Source: Palsa-513 sp036510225
GTDB lineage: Bacteria; Actinomycetota; Thermoleophilia; Solirubrobacterales; Solirubrobacteraceae
Assembly: GCA_036510225.1 (NCBI GenBank)
Contig: DATCEH010000092.1
Location: 62,001 to 126,000 of the forward strand
Direction: 5' to 3'
DNA length: 64,000 nucleotides
Below, one piece after another: positions 35,738 to 43,221 of the stretch; within the stretch, counting starts at the first letter, position 1, and the number at the start of each line of letters is the position of its first letter. The notes below the pieces were generated by a model. That model made no database searches. It was not told where the DNA came from and saw nothing but the letters and a program-made list of their open reading frames with translations. The position numbers and the translations under genes are program-made.

Positions 35738-38110
35738 TCAGCCGAGCTCGAGGGCCGCGACGTACGCGCGCGCCACGTCGGCGAAGCTGTGCGCCCGGGC
35801 GTGGGACTGTCCACCGATGCTGAGCGCCTCACGCAGCCCGCTGTCGGTCAGGAGCTCGTCGATCCGGTTGGCAAGCTCCGCCGACGTCGCCCCCCAACCG
35901 ATCACCGACACCGTCGAGGCAGGCAGCTCCCCAGCCCAGCCGAGATCGCTGACGAGCGTCGGAAGGCCTGCCGCCAGACAGTCCGCGACCGCGGCCGACG
36001 CCTCGCCGTTGCTCGCCCGGCGAAGCTGCACGGCGACGTCCGCCCGGCCGATCAGATCCGCATAGCGCGCCGGGCTGATCCGGCCCGTGAGCTCGATGTC
36101 GGCAGCCGGGGCCAGCTCGGCCGCGTAGCCGGCCCAGTGGTCGCGCTCGTTTCGGTCGACCGGTCCGGCGATCACCAGGCGGGCGTCCGGGCGCCGCGTC
36201 GCAAGTGCCGCGAACCCATCGATCAGCTCGCCGACGCCCTTCGACTCGTGCACCGCGCCGAGGCTCACGATCAACGGTCGGTCCGACGCCGTGCGCCGCG
36301 GCCGGCCGGTCACCCCTGGCATGCCGAACGGCAGCACACGAACCGGGGCCCGACGCTCGAGGGCCGCCCCATCGAGCGCGAGGACGTCCCGAGCGAACCG
36401 CGAGTGCACGAAGATCGCATCAGCCAGCGACTGGACCTCGTGCGTCATGTAGAGACCCATCGCATGCTGGTCGGCCCAGTTCGGCGTCGACCCCTCGCGG
36501 AGCCCGTGACCGAGCCGTGAGCCGTAGCTTCCACGCAGTCGTTCGTCCAGCCAGCCGGACGGATCCTCCGGGCGCTCCCGTCCGGCCATCGACCCGTAGA
36601 AGCCGGTCAGGCGGACGTCGTGCATGACGACCGCGCCCGGGCACGCCCTGAGCAGCTCGAAGACGTGAGCGTGGTGGGCCGAGTTGCCCATGCAGTAGAC
36701 GATCCGGTCGTACTGACGCAGCGGGCGTGCACCCTCGAAGTCGCCGGCGGCGATCACCCGCGATCCCCGACCCGGCGGTGGCCGCGTCTCGCTGACGTCC
36801 TCGACGACGATGTCGACATCCGCCAGCACGGCGAGCTCGTGAGCCAGCCGGGCGTTGTAGTCGGCCACGCCGGACCCCTCAGGTGCCCACGGCGTGACCA
36901 GGGCGATCCTCGGGCGACCCGCGACGCCGCGGCGCTTGCGGACGACCACGTGCTCGTAGGCGGCGAGCGAGAGCTCGCCCACCCGTGTCCACGTGTAGTC
37001 GACGCTCCGCGCGGCCGACCGCCGCCTGAGCCGGTCGAGCGTCTCGCTCGAATCGACCGTCGCCGTGACGCACGCGGCGATCGACCTCGGGTCGGCCGGA
37101 TCGAAGGTCGCCTCGAGGTCACCGAGCAGCTCGGGCACCGACGAGTTGTTGCTCGCGGCCACCGGCGCCCCGCAGGACATCGCCTCGAGCACCGGCAGGC
37201 CCGAGCCCTCGTAGAGCGATGCGAACACGAACAGCGTGCACGCCCGGTAGAGGGCACCCAGCTCGCGATCGGTGACGTACCCGGTGAGCACGAGCTGATC
37301 CCCGCGCAGTCCGGCGCGCCTCCCGACGTCCCGGAGCAGGTCGACCTGACCGGCGGTCAACCGACACGTGATCACGAGCTGGTGTCGCGCCCGCAGCTCC
37401 GCGGAGAGCAGCGCGTAGCCCTCGATCAGGCGTTCCAGGTTCTTGCGAAACTCGAATCCGCCCACGTACAGCAGGAACCCCGGACGCACCGCCGGGAACC
37501 GCGACCGCAGGGCCGTCCACGCGGCGTCCGCCGATTCGTACATCTCGCCGAAGTGAGCGCTCGTGCCCGCGTGGATCACCTTGACCCGGTCGACCGCCAC
37601 GCCCAGATGCTCGATCGCGTCGTCGGCCGTCCGCTGCGAGATCGCCAGCACGAGATCTGCGTGGCGGACCAGGTCGAGCCGGGCCTCGTACTCGGCGCTC
37701 TGGCGCGGGTCGTGCAGATAGTGGTCGGCGTAGAGCAGCGGGATCAGGTCGTAGAGCGTCACGACGGTGGCGACCGACGACTGGCGAGCCCAGCTCGGCC
37801 AGATGTCCTCCAGCGAGGACCCGCCCCCGAACGGGCACATCACGTGGTAGATCGACGGCCGCGGTCGCGGCGGTCTGGTCACCCGCCGATCGGCCGTGCC
37901 CCATTTCATGAGGCCGCTGCCCAGGAGCCAGTCGAGGTTCCCGGTCAGCGGCAGCTCGGGGTTCAGCAGCACCGAGTGGAGCGACTCGGGCGCCGCCGTG
38001 TGAATCGCCCGGGCGTGCTCGACGACGTAGCGCGGGATCCCGCGGTCGAAGTGCTGGCGGTTCTGGGCGCCCTCGACGTGCAGACAGACGGCGCCGGGCG
38101 GCAGCGTCAT
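35738..38110 (-). CDS. tandem GT4-GT4 glycosyltransferase
   Basis: A 790-residue cytosolic enzyme with two GT-B domains. The first (about 1-385) has a GT4 ending: GFLLYVGGFEFRKNLERLIE, LVLTGYVTDRELGALYRACT, FASLYEGSGLPVLEAMSCG with the conserved E-x7-E. After a linker (AYEHVVVRKRRGVAGRPRIA) the second (about 415-790) repeats the pattern: LVTPWAPEGSGVADYNARLA, IVSLGAVHESKGVGELIDGF, and AVAD with CLAAGLPTLVSDLGWAGELP. Two-domain transferases of this kind build repeating polysaccharide units. It overlaps the preceding methyltransferase by ATGA. Confidence 0.88.
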   Translation of the reverse strand: MTLPPGAVCLHVEGAQNRQHFDRGIPRYVVEHARAIHTAAPESLHSVLLNPELPLTGNLDWLLGSGLMKWGTADRRVTRPPRPRPSIYHVMCPFGGGSSLEDIWPSWARQSSVATVVTLYDLIPLLYADHYLHDPRQSAEYEARLDLVRHADLVLAISQRTADDAIEHLGVAVDRVKVIHAGTSAHFGEMYESADAAWTALRSRFPAVRPGFLLYVGGFEFRKNLERLIEGYALLSAELRARHQLVITCRLTAGQVDLLRDVGRRAGLRGDQLVLTGYVTDRELGALYRACTLFVFASLYEGSGLPVLEAMSCGAPVAASNNSSVPELLGDLEATFDPADPRSIAACVTATVDSSETLDRLRRRSAARSVDYTWTRVGELSLAAYEHVVVRKRRGVAGRPRIALVTPWAPEGSGVADYNARLAHELAVLADVDIVVEDVSETRPPPGRGSRVIAAGDFEGARPLRQYDRIVYCMGNSAHHAHVFELLRACPGAVVMHDVRLTGFYGSMAGRERPEDPSGWLDERLRGSYGSRLGHGLREGSTPNWADQHAMGLYMTHEVQSLADAIFVHSRFARDVLALDGAALERRAPVRVLPFGMPGVTGRPRRTASDRPLIVSLGAVHESKGVGELIDGFAALATRRPDARLVIAGPVDRNERDHWAGYAAELAPAADIELTGRISPARYADLIGRADVAVQLRRASNGEASAAVADCLAAGLPTLVSDLGWAGELPASTVSVIGWGATSAELANRIDELLTDSGLREALSIGGQSHARAHSFADVARAYVAALELG

Positions 38111-39261
38111 GCCGTCGCGGGTGTGGCGATCACCATCGCCACACCGCGCTCGCCAGGCCCCGGGCCGGCGCCCGACACCCAGGTCAGCTGGTCGGTCTGG
38201 GTCGCAAGACACCGCTCGAGCACCTCGAACCCGGCGAGCAGCCGGTCGAGCGACTCGGAGTCATAGGTCCGCTCGAACTCGTCGATGTCCGGCGTCCCGA
38301 CCGGCGTCGTGAGCACGAGCAGCCCACCGGGCGCGAGCAGCTCGCCGACGCGCTCGACCATCGCCCGGTCGGCCCCCTCGCCGATCGCCGTTCCGCCGTA
38401 GGCCTCCTGTCCGTAGGCGCCGACGCCGATGTGCTCGACGGTCGAGATCAGGAACACCGCGTCGAAGCGTTCGTCCGCCGGCGGGTCCCAGTCCTCGAAC
38501 CGGCCGCGGACGGTCTCGAGGTTCGGGTGGGCATAGCGCAGCGGCCGCGGATCGATCGCCGTCACCCGGAAGCCGAGCGACGCGGCCGACAGCGCGAACG
38601 TGCTCTCCGTGCTGCCGACGTCGACGATCCGCGCCGCCGGCGCCAGACGGCTCAGGGCGCCCATCGCGAACGGCACCTCGACGATCCGCTCGTTGACGAG
38701 CGACAGCCGCGCCTCGCCCCCGCCGACCTGGACGAGCACGGGCGGCATGAACCAGAGGTCCGCCTGGGCCGCGTAGCCCGTATGCCCGTTCGCGAGGTCG
38801 ATCAGCTGCGCGAGCGGAGCCTCGACCTGATCGAGCGGGCTCTCGGCCGCCCGCGCCACCCGCGAGCCCAAGCCGTCGTTGCTCGCCTCGACCGCGGCGG
38901 CCCGTGCCGCCTCGCCTGCCGCCGCGGCCCGCTCCGCCGAGGCGGCCGCCGCCGTCGCGCTGTCGACGCTCGCGCGCACCGCCTCGTCCAGCCGGCGCAG
39001 CTCCACGCCCAGGAAGGAGTTCGTCTCGGTCGCCGCACGCGCGTAGGCCGCGACCGAATCCGCGTATGCCGCCAGCGCGTGCCGGCCGTGGGCCGCCGCC
39101 TGCTCGAGCGACGCGGTCCGTTGCTCGACGGTTGCCCGCGTGTCTGCGACTCGCCGGTTGATGTCGCCGACGCGACCGTCGAGCGGGCTGGTCACCGGCT
39201 TTGCGAGGCGTCTCGCCAGCTCCTTCAGCGTGGACGCCCAAGACGACGACGGCGGCGGCAT
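38107..39261 (-). CDS. coiled-coil methyltransferase
   Basis: A 384-residue protein. Residues about 20-140 are Ala/Glu/Arg-rich heptads (DINRRVADTRATVEQRTASLEQAAAHG and SATAAAASAERAAAAGEAAR regions), a long coiled coil; residues about 190-380 form a SAM methyltransferase (ARIVDVGSTESTFALSAASL, VTAIDPRPLRYAHPNLE, DAVFLISTVEHIGVGAYGQE, LLAPGGLLVLTTPVG). Start placed at the ATG 39261, 7 nt from a TAGGCT hexamer; an ATG at 39279 is in frame but would include it. Operon with the tandem GT4. Confidence 0.87.
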   Translation of the reverse strand: MPPPSSSWASTLKELARRLAKPVTSPLDGRVGDINRRVADTRATVEQRTASLEQAAAHGRHALAAYADSVAAYARAATETNSFLGVELRRLDEAVRASVDSATAAAASAERAAAAGEAARAAAVEASNDGLGSRVARAAESPLDQVEAPLAQLIDLANGHTGYAAQADLWFMPPVLVQVGGGEARLSLVNERIVEVPFAMGALSRLAPAARIVDVGSTESTFALSAASLGFRVTAIDPRPLRYAHPNLETVRGRFEDWDPPADERFDAVFLISTVEHIGVGAYGQEAYGGTAIGEGADRAMVERVGELLAPGGLLVLTTPVGTPDIDEFERTYDSESLDRLLAGFEVLERCLATQTDQLTWVSGAGPGPGERGVAMVIATPATA

Positions 39262-39268
39262 CGACGGG

Positions 39269-39274
39269 AGCCTA
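39269..39274 (-). promoter_or_regulatory. -10 hexamer TAGGCT before coiled-coil methyltransferase
   Basis: On the complement TAGGCT ends 7 nt before the ATG at 39261. It lies 4 bp from the -10 hexamer of the divergent rmlC gene. Confidence 0.6.
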
Positions 39275-39278
39275 CCCA

Positions 39279-39284
39279 TAACCT
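39279..39284 (+). promoter_or_regulatory. -10 hexamer TAACCT before rmlC
   Basis: TAACCT ends 8 nt before the GTG at 39293. The start codons of the two divergent genes are only 31 bp apart. Confidence 0.55.
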
Positions 39285-39292
39285 TCGGCGCC

Positions 39293-39853
39293 GTGCGCGT
39301 TCAACCGACCGCGATGGACGGCCCGCTTCTGGTCCTGCCCGTCGTCCACGGCGACTCCCGCGGATTCTTCGTCGAGACCTTCAGAGTCGACGATCCGGCG
39401 GTCCCCGGCCTGGGCGGTTTCGTGCAGGACAATCACTCCCGCTCGAGTCGCGGCGTAGTCCGCGGGATGCACTTCGCGGTCGGCGACGGCATCGCGAAGC
39501 TCGTGCGGTGCGCTCGCGGCACGATCGTCGACGTGGTCGTCGACATCCGTCGTGGATCTCCGAGCTTCGGCGGCTGGGAGGCCTTCACGCTCGACGATCG
39601 CGATCACGCCCAGCTGCTCGTGCCCGTCGGCTTCGCGCACGGCTTCTGCGTGCTCAGCGAGATCGCCGACGTCTGCTACAAGCAGACCGGCTACTACGAT
39701 CCGGCGACCGACCGCGGCATCGCCTACGACGATCCCGAGATCGGCATCGACTGGCCGATCGCCCCGGACGAGCGGGTCGTCTCAGACCGCGACGCCACCG
39801 CCCCCCGCCTGGCTGACGTCGCCGCCGACCTGCCGTTCGTCTACCCCGGCTGA
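39293..39853 (+). CDS. rmlC: dTDP-4-dehydrorhamnose 3,5-epimerase RmlC
   Basis: A 186-residue cupin enzyme: DSRGFFVETFRVDD, QDNHSRSSRGVVRGMHF with the catalytic His at about 60, KLVRCARGTIVDVVVDIRRGSPSFGGW, and VPVGFAHGFCVLSEIADVCYK followed by TGYYDP. It epimerises C3 and C5 in dTDP-L-rhamnose synthesis. RmlA, RmlB and RmlD are not in the window. It converges on the GT2 gene with a 13-bp 3' overlap. Confidence 0.92.
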   Translation: MRVQPTAMDGPLLVLPVVHGDSRGFFVETFRVDDPAVPGLGGFVQDNHSRSSRGVVRGMHFAVGDGIAKLVRCARGTIVDVVVDIRRGSPSFGGWEAFTLDDRDHAQLLVPVGFAHGFCVLSEIADVCYKQTGYYDPATDRGIAYDDPEIGIDWPIAPDERVVSDRDATAPRLADVAADLPFVYPG

Positions 39854-41058
39854 GCCGGCGCCGGACCGACCGGGCGGAGGTCGGCGCCGGCAACCAGGCC
39901 CGCCGCCTCGAGCAGCGCCTCCAGGGGGCCGTCCGAGCCCGGCAGCAGGCAGGCCTGCGGTTGATATGCCTCGAGCGCGGCCCTGACCTCCTCGCCAAGC
40001 CGGGTGGCGAGCAGCGCGTCGTAGTGGAACCGGCGGGATGCCAACCACGCCGGCCAGGCGGCTCCGCCGATCGGCAGGACCTCGACCCCGTCGCCGGCGA
40101 GCGCGACCGACGCCGGGTCGACGCTCAGCGCCGTGACCCGCACGTCCGGCCGACCGCGGGCGAGCTCCCCGAGTCGCGGACGGCAAGGCCCGTCGGGCCC
40201 GAGCGCCAGCAGACGGGTCGACGCCATCGCGTCGCGGGCGGCCACCACGCTCCACGGGCGGTCCGCGTCGATCACGGCCGGCCGCGCGTCGCACACGACG
40301 GTCCAACGACCGACGAACGTCTTCCAATTGCGCCCCACGATCTCGTCCACCCCCCGGCCCAGGGCCGACGCTCCGAGCGCGTGGACCACCCGGGACCGCG
40401 GCTCGTACACGGTCCGCCGGCCGGCCCTCGACATCGTCAGGCAGAGGTCGGCGTCCTCGAAGTACGCCGGCGCATAGACGTCGTCGAAGCCGCCCGCCTG
40501 CTCGAACGCCGCGCGATCGACCAGCAGGCACGCGCCGGCCGCGTAGTCGACCGTCCGAGGAAAGCCGTACTCGGGCAGCGCGGGATCCTCGCCGAGGCCA
40601 TAGAGCACCGTTCCACCGTCGCGCCGGACGAGTGCACCTGCCTGCTGAAGCGTTCCGTCCTCGTTGAGCAGCATCGGCGAGACGGCGCCGACCGTGCGGT
40701 CGCCGGCCGCGGCCAGCATCGGCTCGAGCCAGCCGGGGCCGACCACCGCGTCACTGTTGAGAAACAGCACGAGCTCCCCGCGAGCGAGCCTGACGCCCTG
40801 GTTGCTGGCGGGCCCGAATCCGGTGTTCGCGTCGTTGCGCTCGATCCGCGCACCCTCGACCCGGGACAGGAACGCCTGCGTCGCCGGCTCACGTGAGCCG
40901 TTGTCGATCACGATCAGCTCGTAGCAGCCGGGCGTGTGTGCGATCAGCGCCTCGATCGAGCGCCGCGCCCAGTCGGCGGCGTCGAGAACCGGCATGATCA
41001 CGCTCAGGCGAGGACGATCGACCGCCGGCACCACGATCGGAGCGCAGCTCGGGCTCAC
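39841..41058 (-). CDS. GT2 family glycosyltransferase
   Basis: A 405-residue enzyme from GTG at 41058, which overlaps the stop of the upstream coiled-coil gene (GTGA). The GT-A domain reads LSVIMPVLDAADWARRSIEA, LIVIDNGSREPATQAFL, NTGFGPASNQGVRLARGELV with the metal-binding LFLNSDAVV, and AYFEDADLCLTMSRAGRRTV, like rhamnosyltransferases. The C-terminal 130 residues form an additional unrecognised domain. An upstream in-frame ATG at 41142 would overlap the neighbour by 88 bp and is rejected. Confidence 0.88.
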   Translation of the reverse strand: MSPSCAPIVVPAVDRPRLSVIMPVLDAADWARRSIEALIAHTPGCYELIVIDNGSREPATQAFLSRVEGARIERNDANTGFGPASNQGVRLARGELVLFLNSDAVVGPGWLEPMLAAAGDRTVGAVSPMLLNEDGTLQQAGALVRRDGGTVLYGLGEDPALPEYGFPRTVDYAAGACLLVDRAAFEQAGGFDDVYAPAYFEDADLCLTMSRAGRRTVYEPRSRVVHALGASALGRGVDEIVGRNWKTFVGRWTVVCDARPAVIDADRPWSVVAARDAMASTRLLALGPDGPCRPRLGELARGRPDVRVTALSVDPASVALAGDGVEVLPIGGAAWPAWLASRRFHYDALLATRLGEEVRAALEAYQPQACLLPGSDGPLEALLEAAGLVAGADLRPVGPAPAQPG

Positions 41059-41504
41059 CTCGGGCGTCGCAGCCTCTGCGCCACGCGCAGCCTCTGCGCC
41101 AGGCGCAGCAGCGGGAGCAGGCGGCCGCGCAACCGCCACCAACCACCGCTCTCCACCGCGGCCAGCGTCTCCGCCCGCCCGCGCAGCCAGTCGAGCTCCT
41201 CCGGCGGGATCGGCGATCGACCCCGGAGTCGAGCCACCTCGTCCTGCAGCTCGTCGATCAGGCCGGCGTCTGCGCCGCGCGCGGCAAGCGTCTCCGTCCG
41301 CCGCACCGTCAGCTGTTCCAGGCCGGCCGTCGCGCTCGCCAGTCGCTCGGTCAGCTCAGCCTCTCGCCGGCGCCCGGCCGCAGCCTCCCCGGCGGCCGCG
41401 TCGCGCTGCTCGAGCGCGACGTCGAGCGCCTCGCGCAACCGCATCACATGCGCCTGGCGGCGCAGCGCGACGCGATCCGGAACCCCGTCCGGCCTCCCGC
41501 TCAA
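41055..41504 (-). CDS. small coiled-coil protein of the glycan locus
   Basis: A 149-residue protein from TTG at 41504, 1 nt after the upstream membrane protein's stop. Residues about 20-85 and 85-100 are heptad-rich (MRLREALDVALEQRDAAAGE, IDELQDEVARLRG), followed by LDWLRGRAETLAAVESGGWW and a strongly basic amphipathic tail (RLLPLLRLAQRLRVAQRLRR). This looks like a docking or membrane-associating peptide rather than an enzyme. GTGA-coupled to the GT2 gene. Confidence 0.72.
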   Translation of the reverse strand: MSGRPDGVPDRVALRRQAHVMRLREALDVALEQRDAAAGEAAAGRRREAELTERLASATAGLEQLTVRRTETLAARGADAGLIDELQDEVARLRGRSPIPPEELDWLRGRAETLAAVESGGWWRLRGRLLPLLRLAQRLRVAQRLRRPR

Positions 41505-41505
41505 G

Positions 41506-43158
41506 CTATCCGGCCCTCAGCCGCGACGCGATGTCGTACGGATAGACGTAGATCTGAAGATGTCCGATCACAGCTGTCGACGTCGGCTTGCCCAGCGCCG
41601 GGTCGGGCGCGGACACGAAGGGCTCGGTCGGATCGACGATCAGGAACGTCCGCGTATGCGGTCTCGGCGAGTACCAGCTCGACACCGTGACCGTCGGAAA
41701 CGGGCACAGCGTGAGACTGCCCTGCGCGCACTGGAAGACCGGGAACACGTTGACGCGGAAGTCGCTCGCCCAGGTGAACGGCAGGGAATCCCAGTAGCCG
41801 GCATATCCGTACTTCAGATCGTGGCTCGCCGCAAATCGCGCGAACGCGTTCTCCTCGCCCGTGCTCGGCGACCTGACCTGCGGGTTCACCGGACCCCGAA
41901 CCAGCTGATAGGTCGAGAGCAGCGCGAGCAGCGAGACCGCGGCGGCGAGCGAGAGCCTGAAACCGAACCCGCGCTCGACCAGCAGCGGCAGCAGCGCGGC
42001 GACCGCGATGTAGGCGGCCAGGAGATACCGCGCGCCGCCGGCGCCGCCGCCAAACGAGCCGAACGTGAAGGCGCCGAGCGACACGACAAGGCAGATCGAC
42101 CAGAACGAGGTATGCGCGAAGCGGGGCGTCACCGTCTCGCTGCCACGGCCCGGCGCCCGAGCAGCCGCGAGCCGAACCCGGCGGCGGAGCTCGATCAGGA
42201 CCATCGCGACGGCGCCGAGCACGAGGGCGCCGCTGGCGAACGTCGCGACACCGACGAAGTCGATCGGCAATCCGAAGAAGTCGCCGCTGACGAGTTGCGT
42301 GAGATCCTCGAGCATCTCGACGAACTGGCCCGGGAGCGCGCTGCTGGCGGCGAACGTCAGCGGGACCGCCGCCGTGCCGACGCCGTTGTGGTGCATCACC
42401 GCGGTGAAGGCGCCCCCGGCCAGCAGGGCGACCGCGGTCGTGGCGAGCGCGAACGCCACGAGGCGAAGCGTCGCCGGCGTGGTCGCGCGCCAAGCCACGA
42501 GGATCGCCGCGAGGACGAACGGCGCCAGGCCCCACACGAGAAACAGATGATCCGGGACGGCGGCACCGCTGAGGAGCCCGAGCCCGAGCGATCCGATCGC
42601 CAGCCAAGGCCACGGGATCACACGCTCACGCGGCGCGAGCCAGGCCAGGACGACTCCGAGGACGACCGCGTGGACGGCCGTCGCCCCGTGTGAGTTGAAG
42701 GCCACGAACGCGATCAGTCCGCCCTCGCCGAGGCAGACCACCGCCGCGCCGACCAGCGCCGCCGACCACACGCCGAAGGCCCGTCGCACCGACCAGACGA
42801 GCAGTGCGAGCGCCCCCACGTCGAACAGCAGCGGCGCCACGTCCCAGAGCTGGCGATGGAAGGGGAGCCAATCGGTGAAGCGAATGAACACGAGCGGCTC
42901 GTACCACCCGTAGTCGCCGATCATCACGTGCGTGCCGGGTGGCGTTGACCCCAGGGCGTGGCCGATCACCGGCGCCATCGCAAAGTCCGAGTTCGTGTAC
43001 ACGTACGCCGTGAGCCCCCGAAAGCGCCCGAGGACGATGAGGCCGTAGACGCCCGCGAGGGCGATTGGAAGCCACCACACGGCAGCACGCGGCGGGCGCC
43101 TGACCGCGCCGCCCCTCACGACGAGACGACCCGACTGCAAACGCCGCCTGTCGACCAC
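41506..43158 (-). CDS. polytopic membrane protein, GT-C-like
   Basis: A 550-residue protein with about ten to twelve hydrophobic helices and a C-terminal soluble segment of about 100 residues (YAGYWDSLPFTWASDFRVNV onward). The first extracellular loop holds YTNSDFAMAPVIGHALG, an acidic loop in the place where GT-C transferases keep their catalytic Asp, then GDYGWYEPLVFIRF. It may be a glycosyltransferase using lipid-linked sugar, but no family is certain. GTG at 43158 is used; GTG at 43119 is an alternative. In operon with its neighbours. Confidence 0.75.
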   Translation of the reverse strand: MVDRRRLQSGRLVVRGGAVRRPPRAAVWWLPIALAGVYGLIVLGRFRGLTAYVYTNSDFAMAPVIGHALGSTPPGTHVMIGDYGWYEPLVFIRFTDWLPFHRQLWDVAPLLFDVGALALLVWSVRRAFGVWSAALVGAAVVCLGEGGLIAFVAFNSHGATAVHAVVLGVVLAWLAPRERVIPWPWLAIGSLGLGLLSGAAVPDHLFLVWGLAPFVLAAILVAWRATTPATLRLVAFALATTAVALLAGGAFTAVMHHNGVGTAAVPLTFAASSALPGQFVEMLEDLTQLVSGDFFGLPIDFVGVATFASGALVLGAVAMVLIELRRRVRLAAARAPGRGSETVTPRFAHTSFWSICLVVSLGAFTFGSFGGGAGGARYLLAAYIAVAALLPLLVERGFGFRLSLAAAVSLLALLSTYQLVRGPVNPQVRSPSTGEENAFARFAASHDLKYGYAGYWDSLPFTWASDFRVNVFPVFQCAQGSLTLCPFPTVTVSSWYSPRPHTRTFLIVDPTEPFVSAPDPALGKPTSTAVIGHLQIYVYPYDIASRLRAG

Positions 43159-43221
43159 GGGCGAGTGCTCATCGCCGCCACGATCTCACAATTCGAACTG
43201 CGCCGCGGTGGCCGCGCCGGC

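Noticed and set aside
40936..42693. 585-codon plus-strand frame opposite GT2, coiled-coil and membrane genes
   Set aside because: It spans three real minus-strand genes that have stop-start overlaps; composition is shadow-like.
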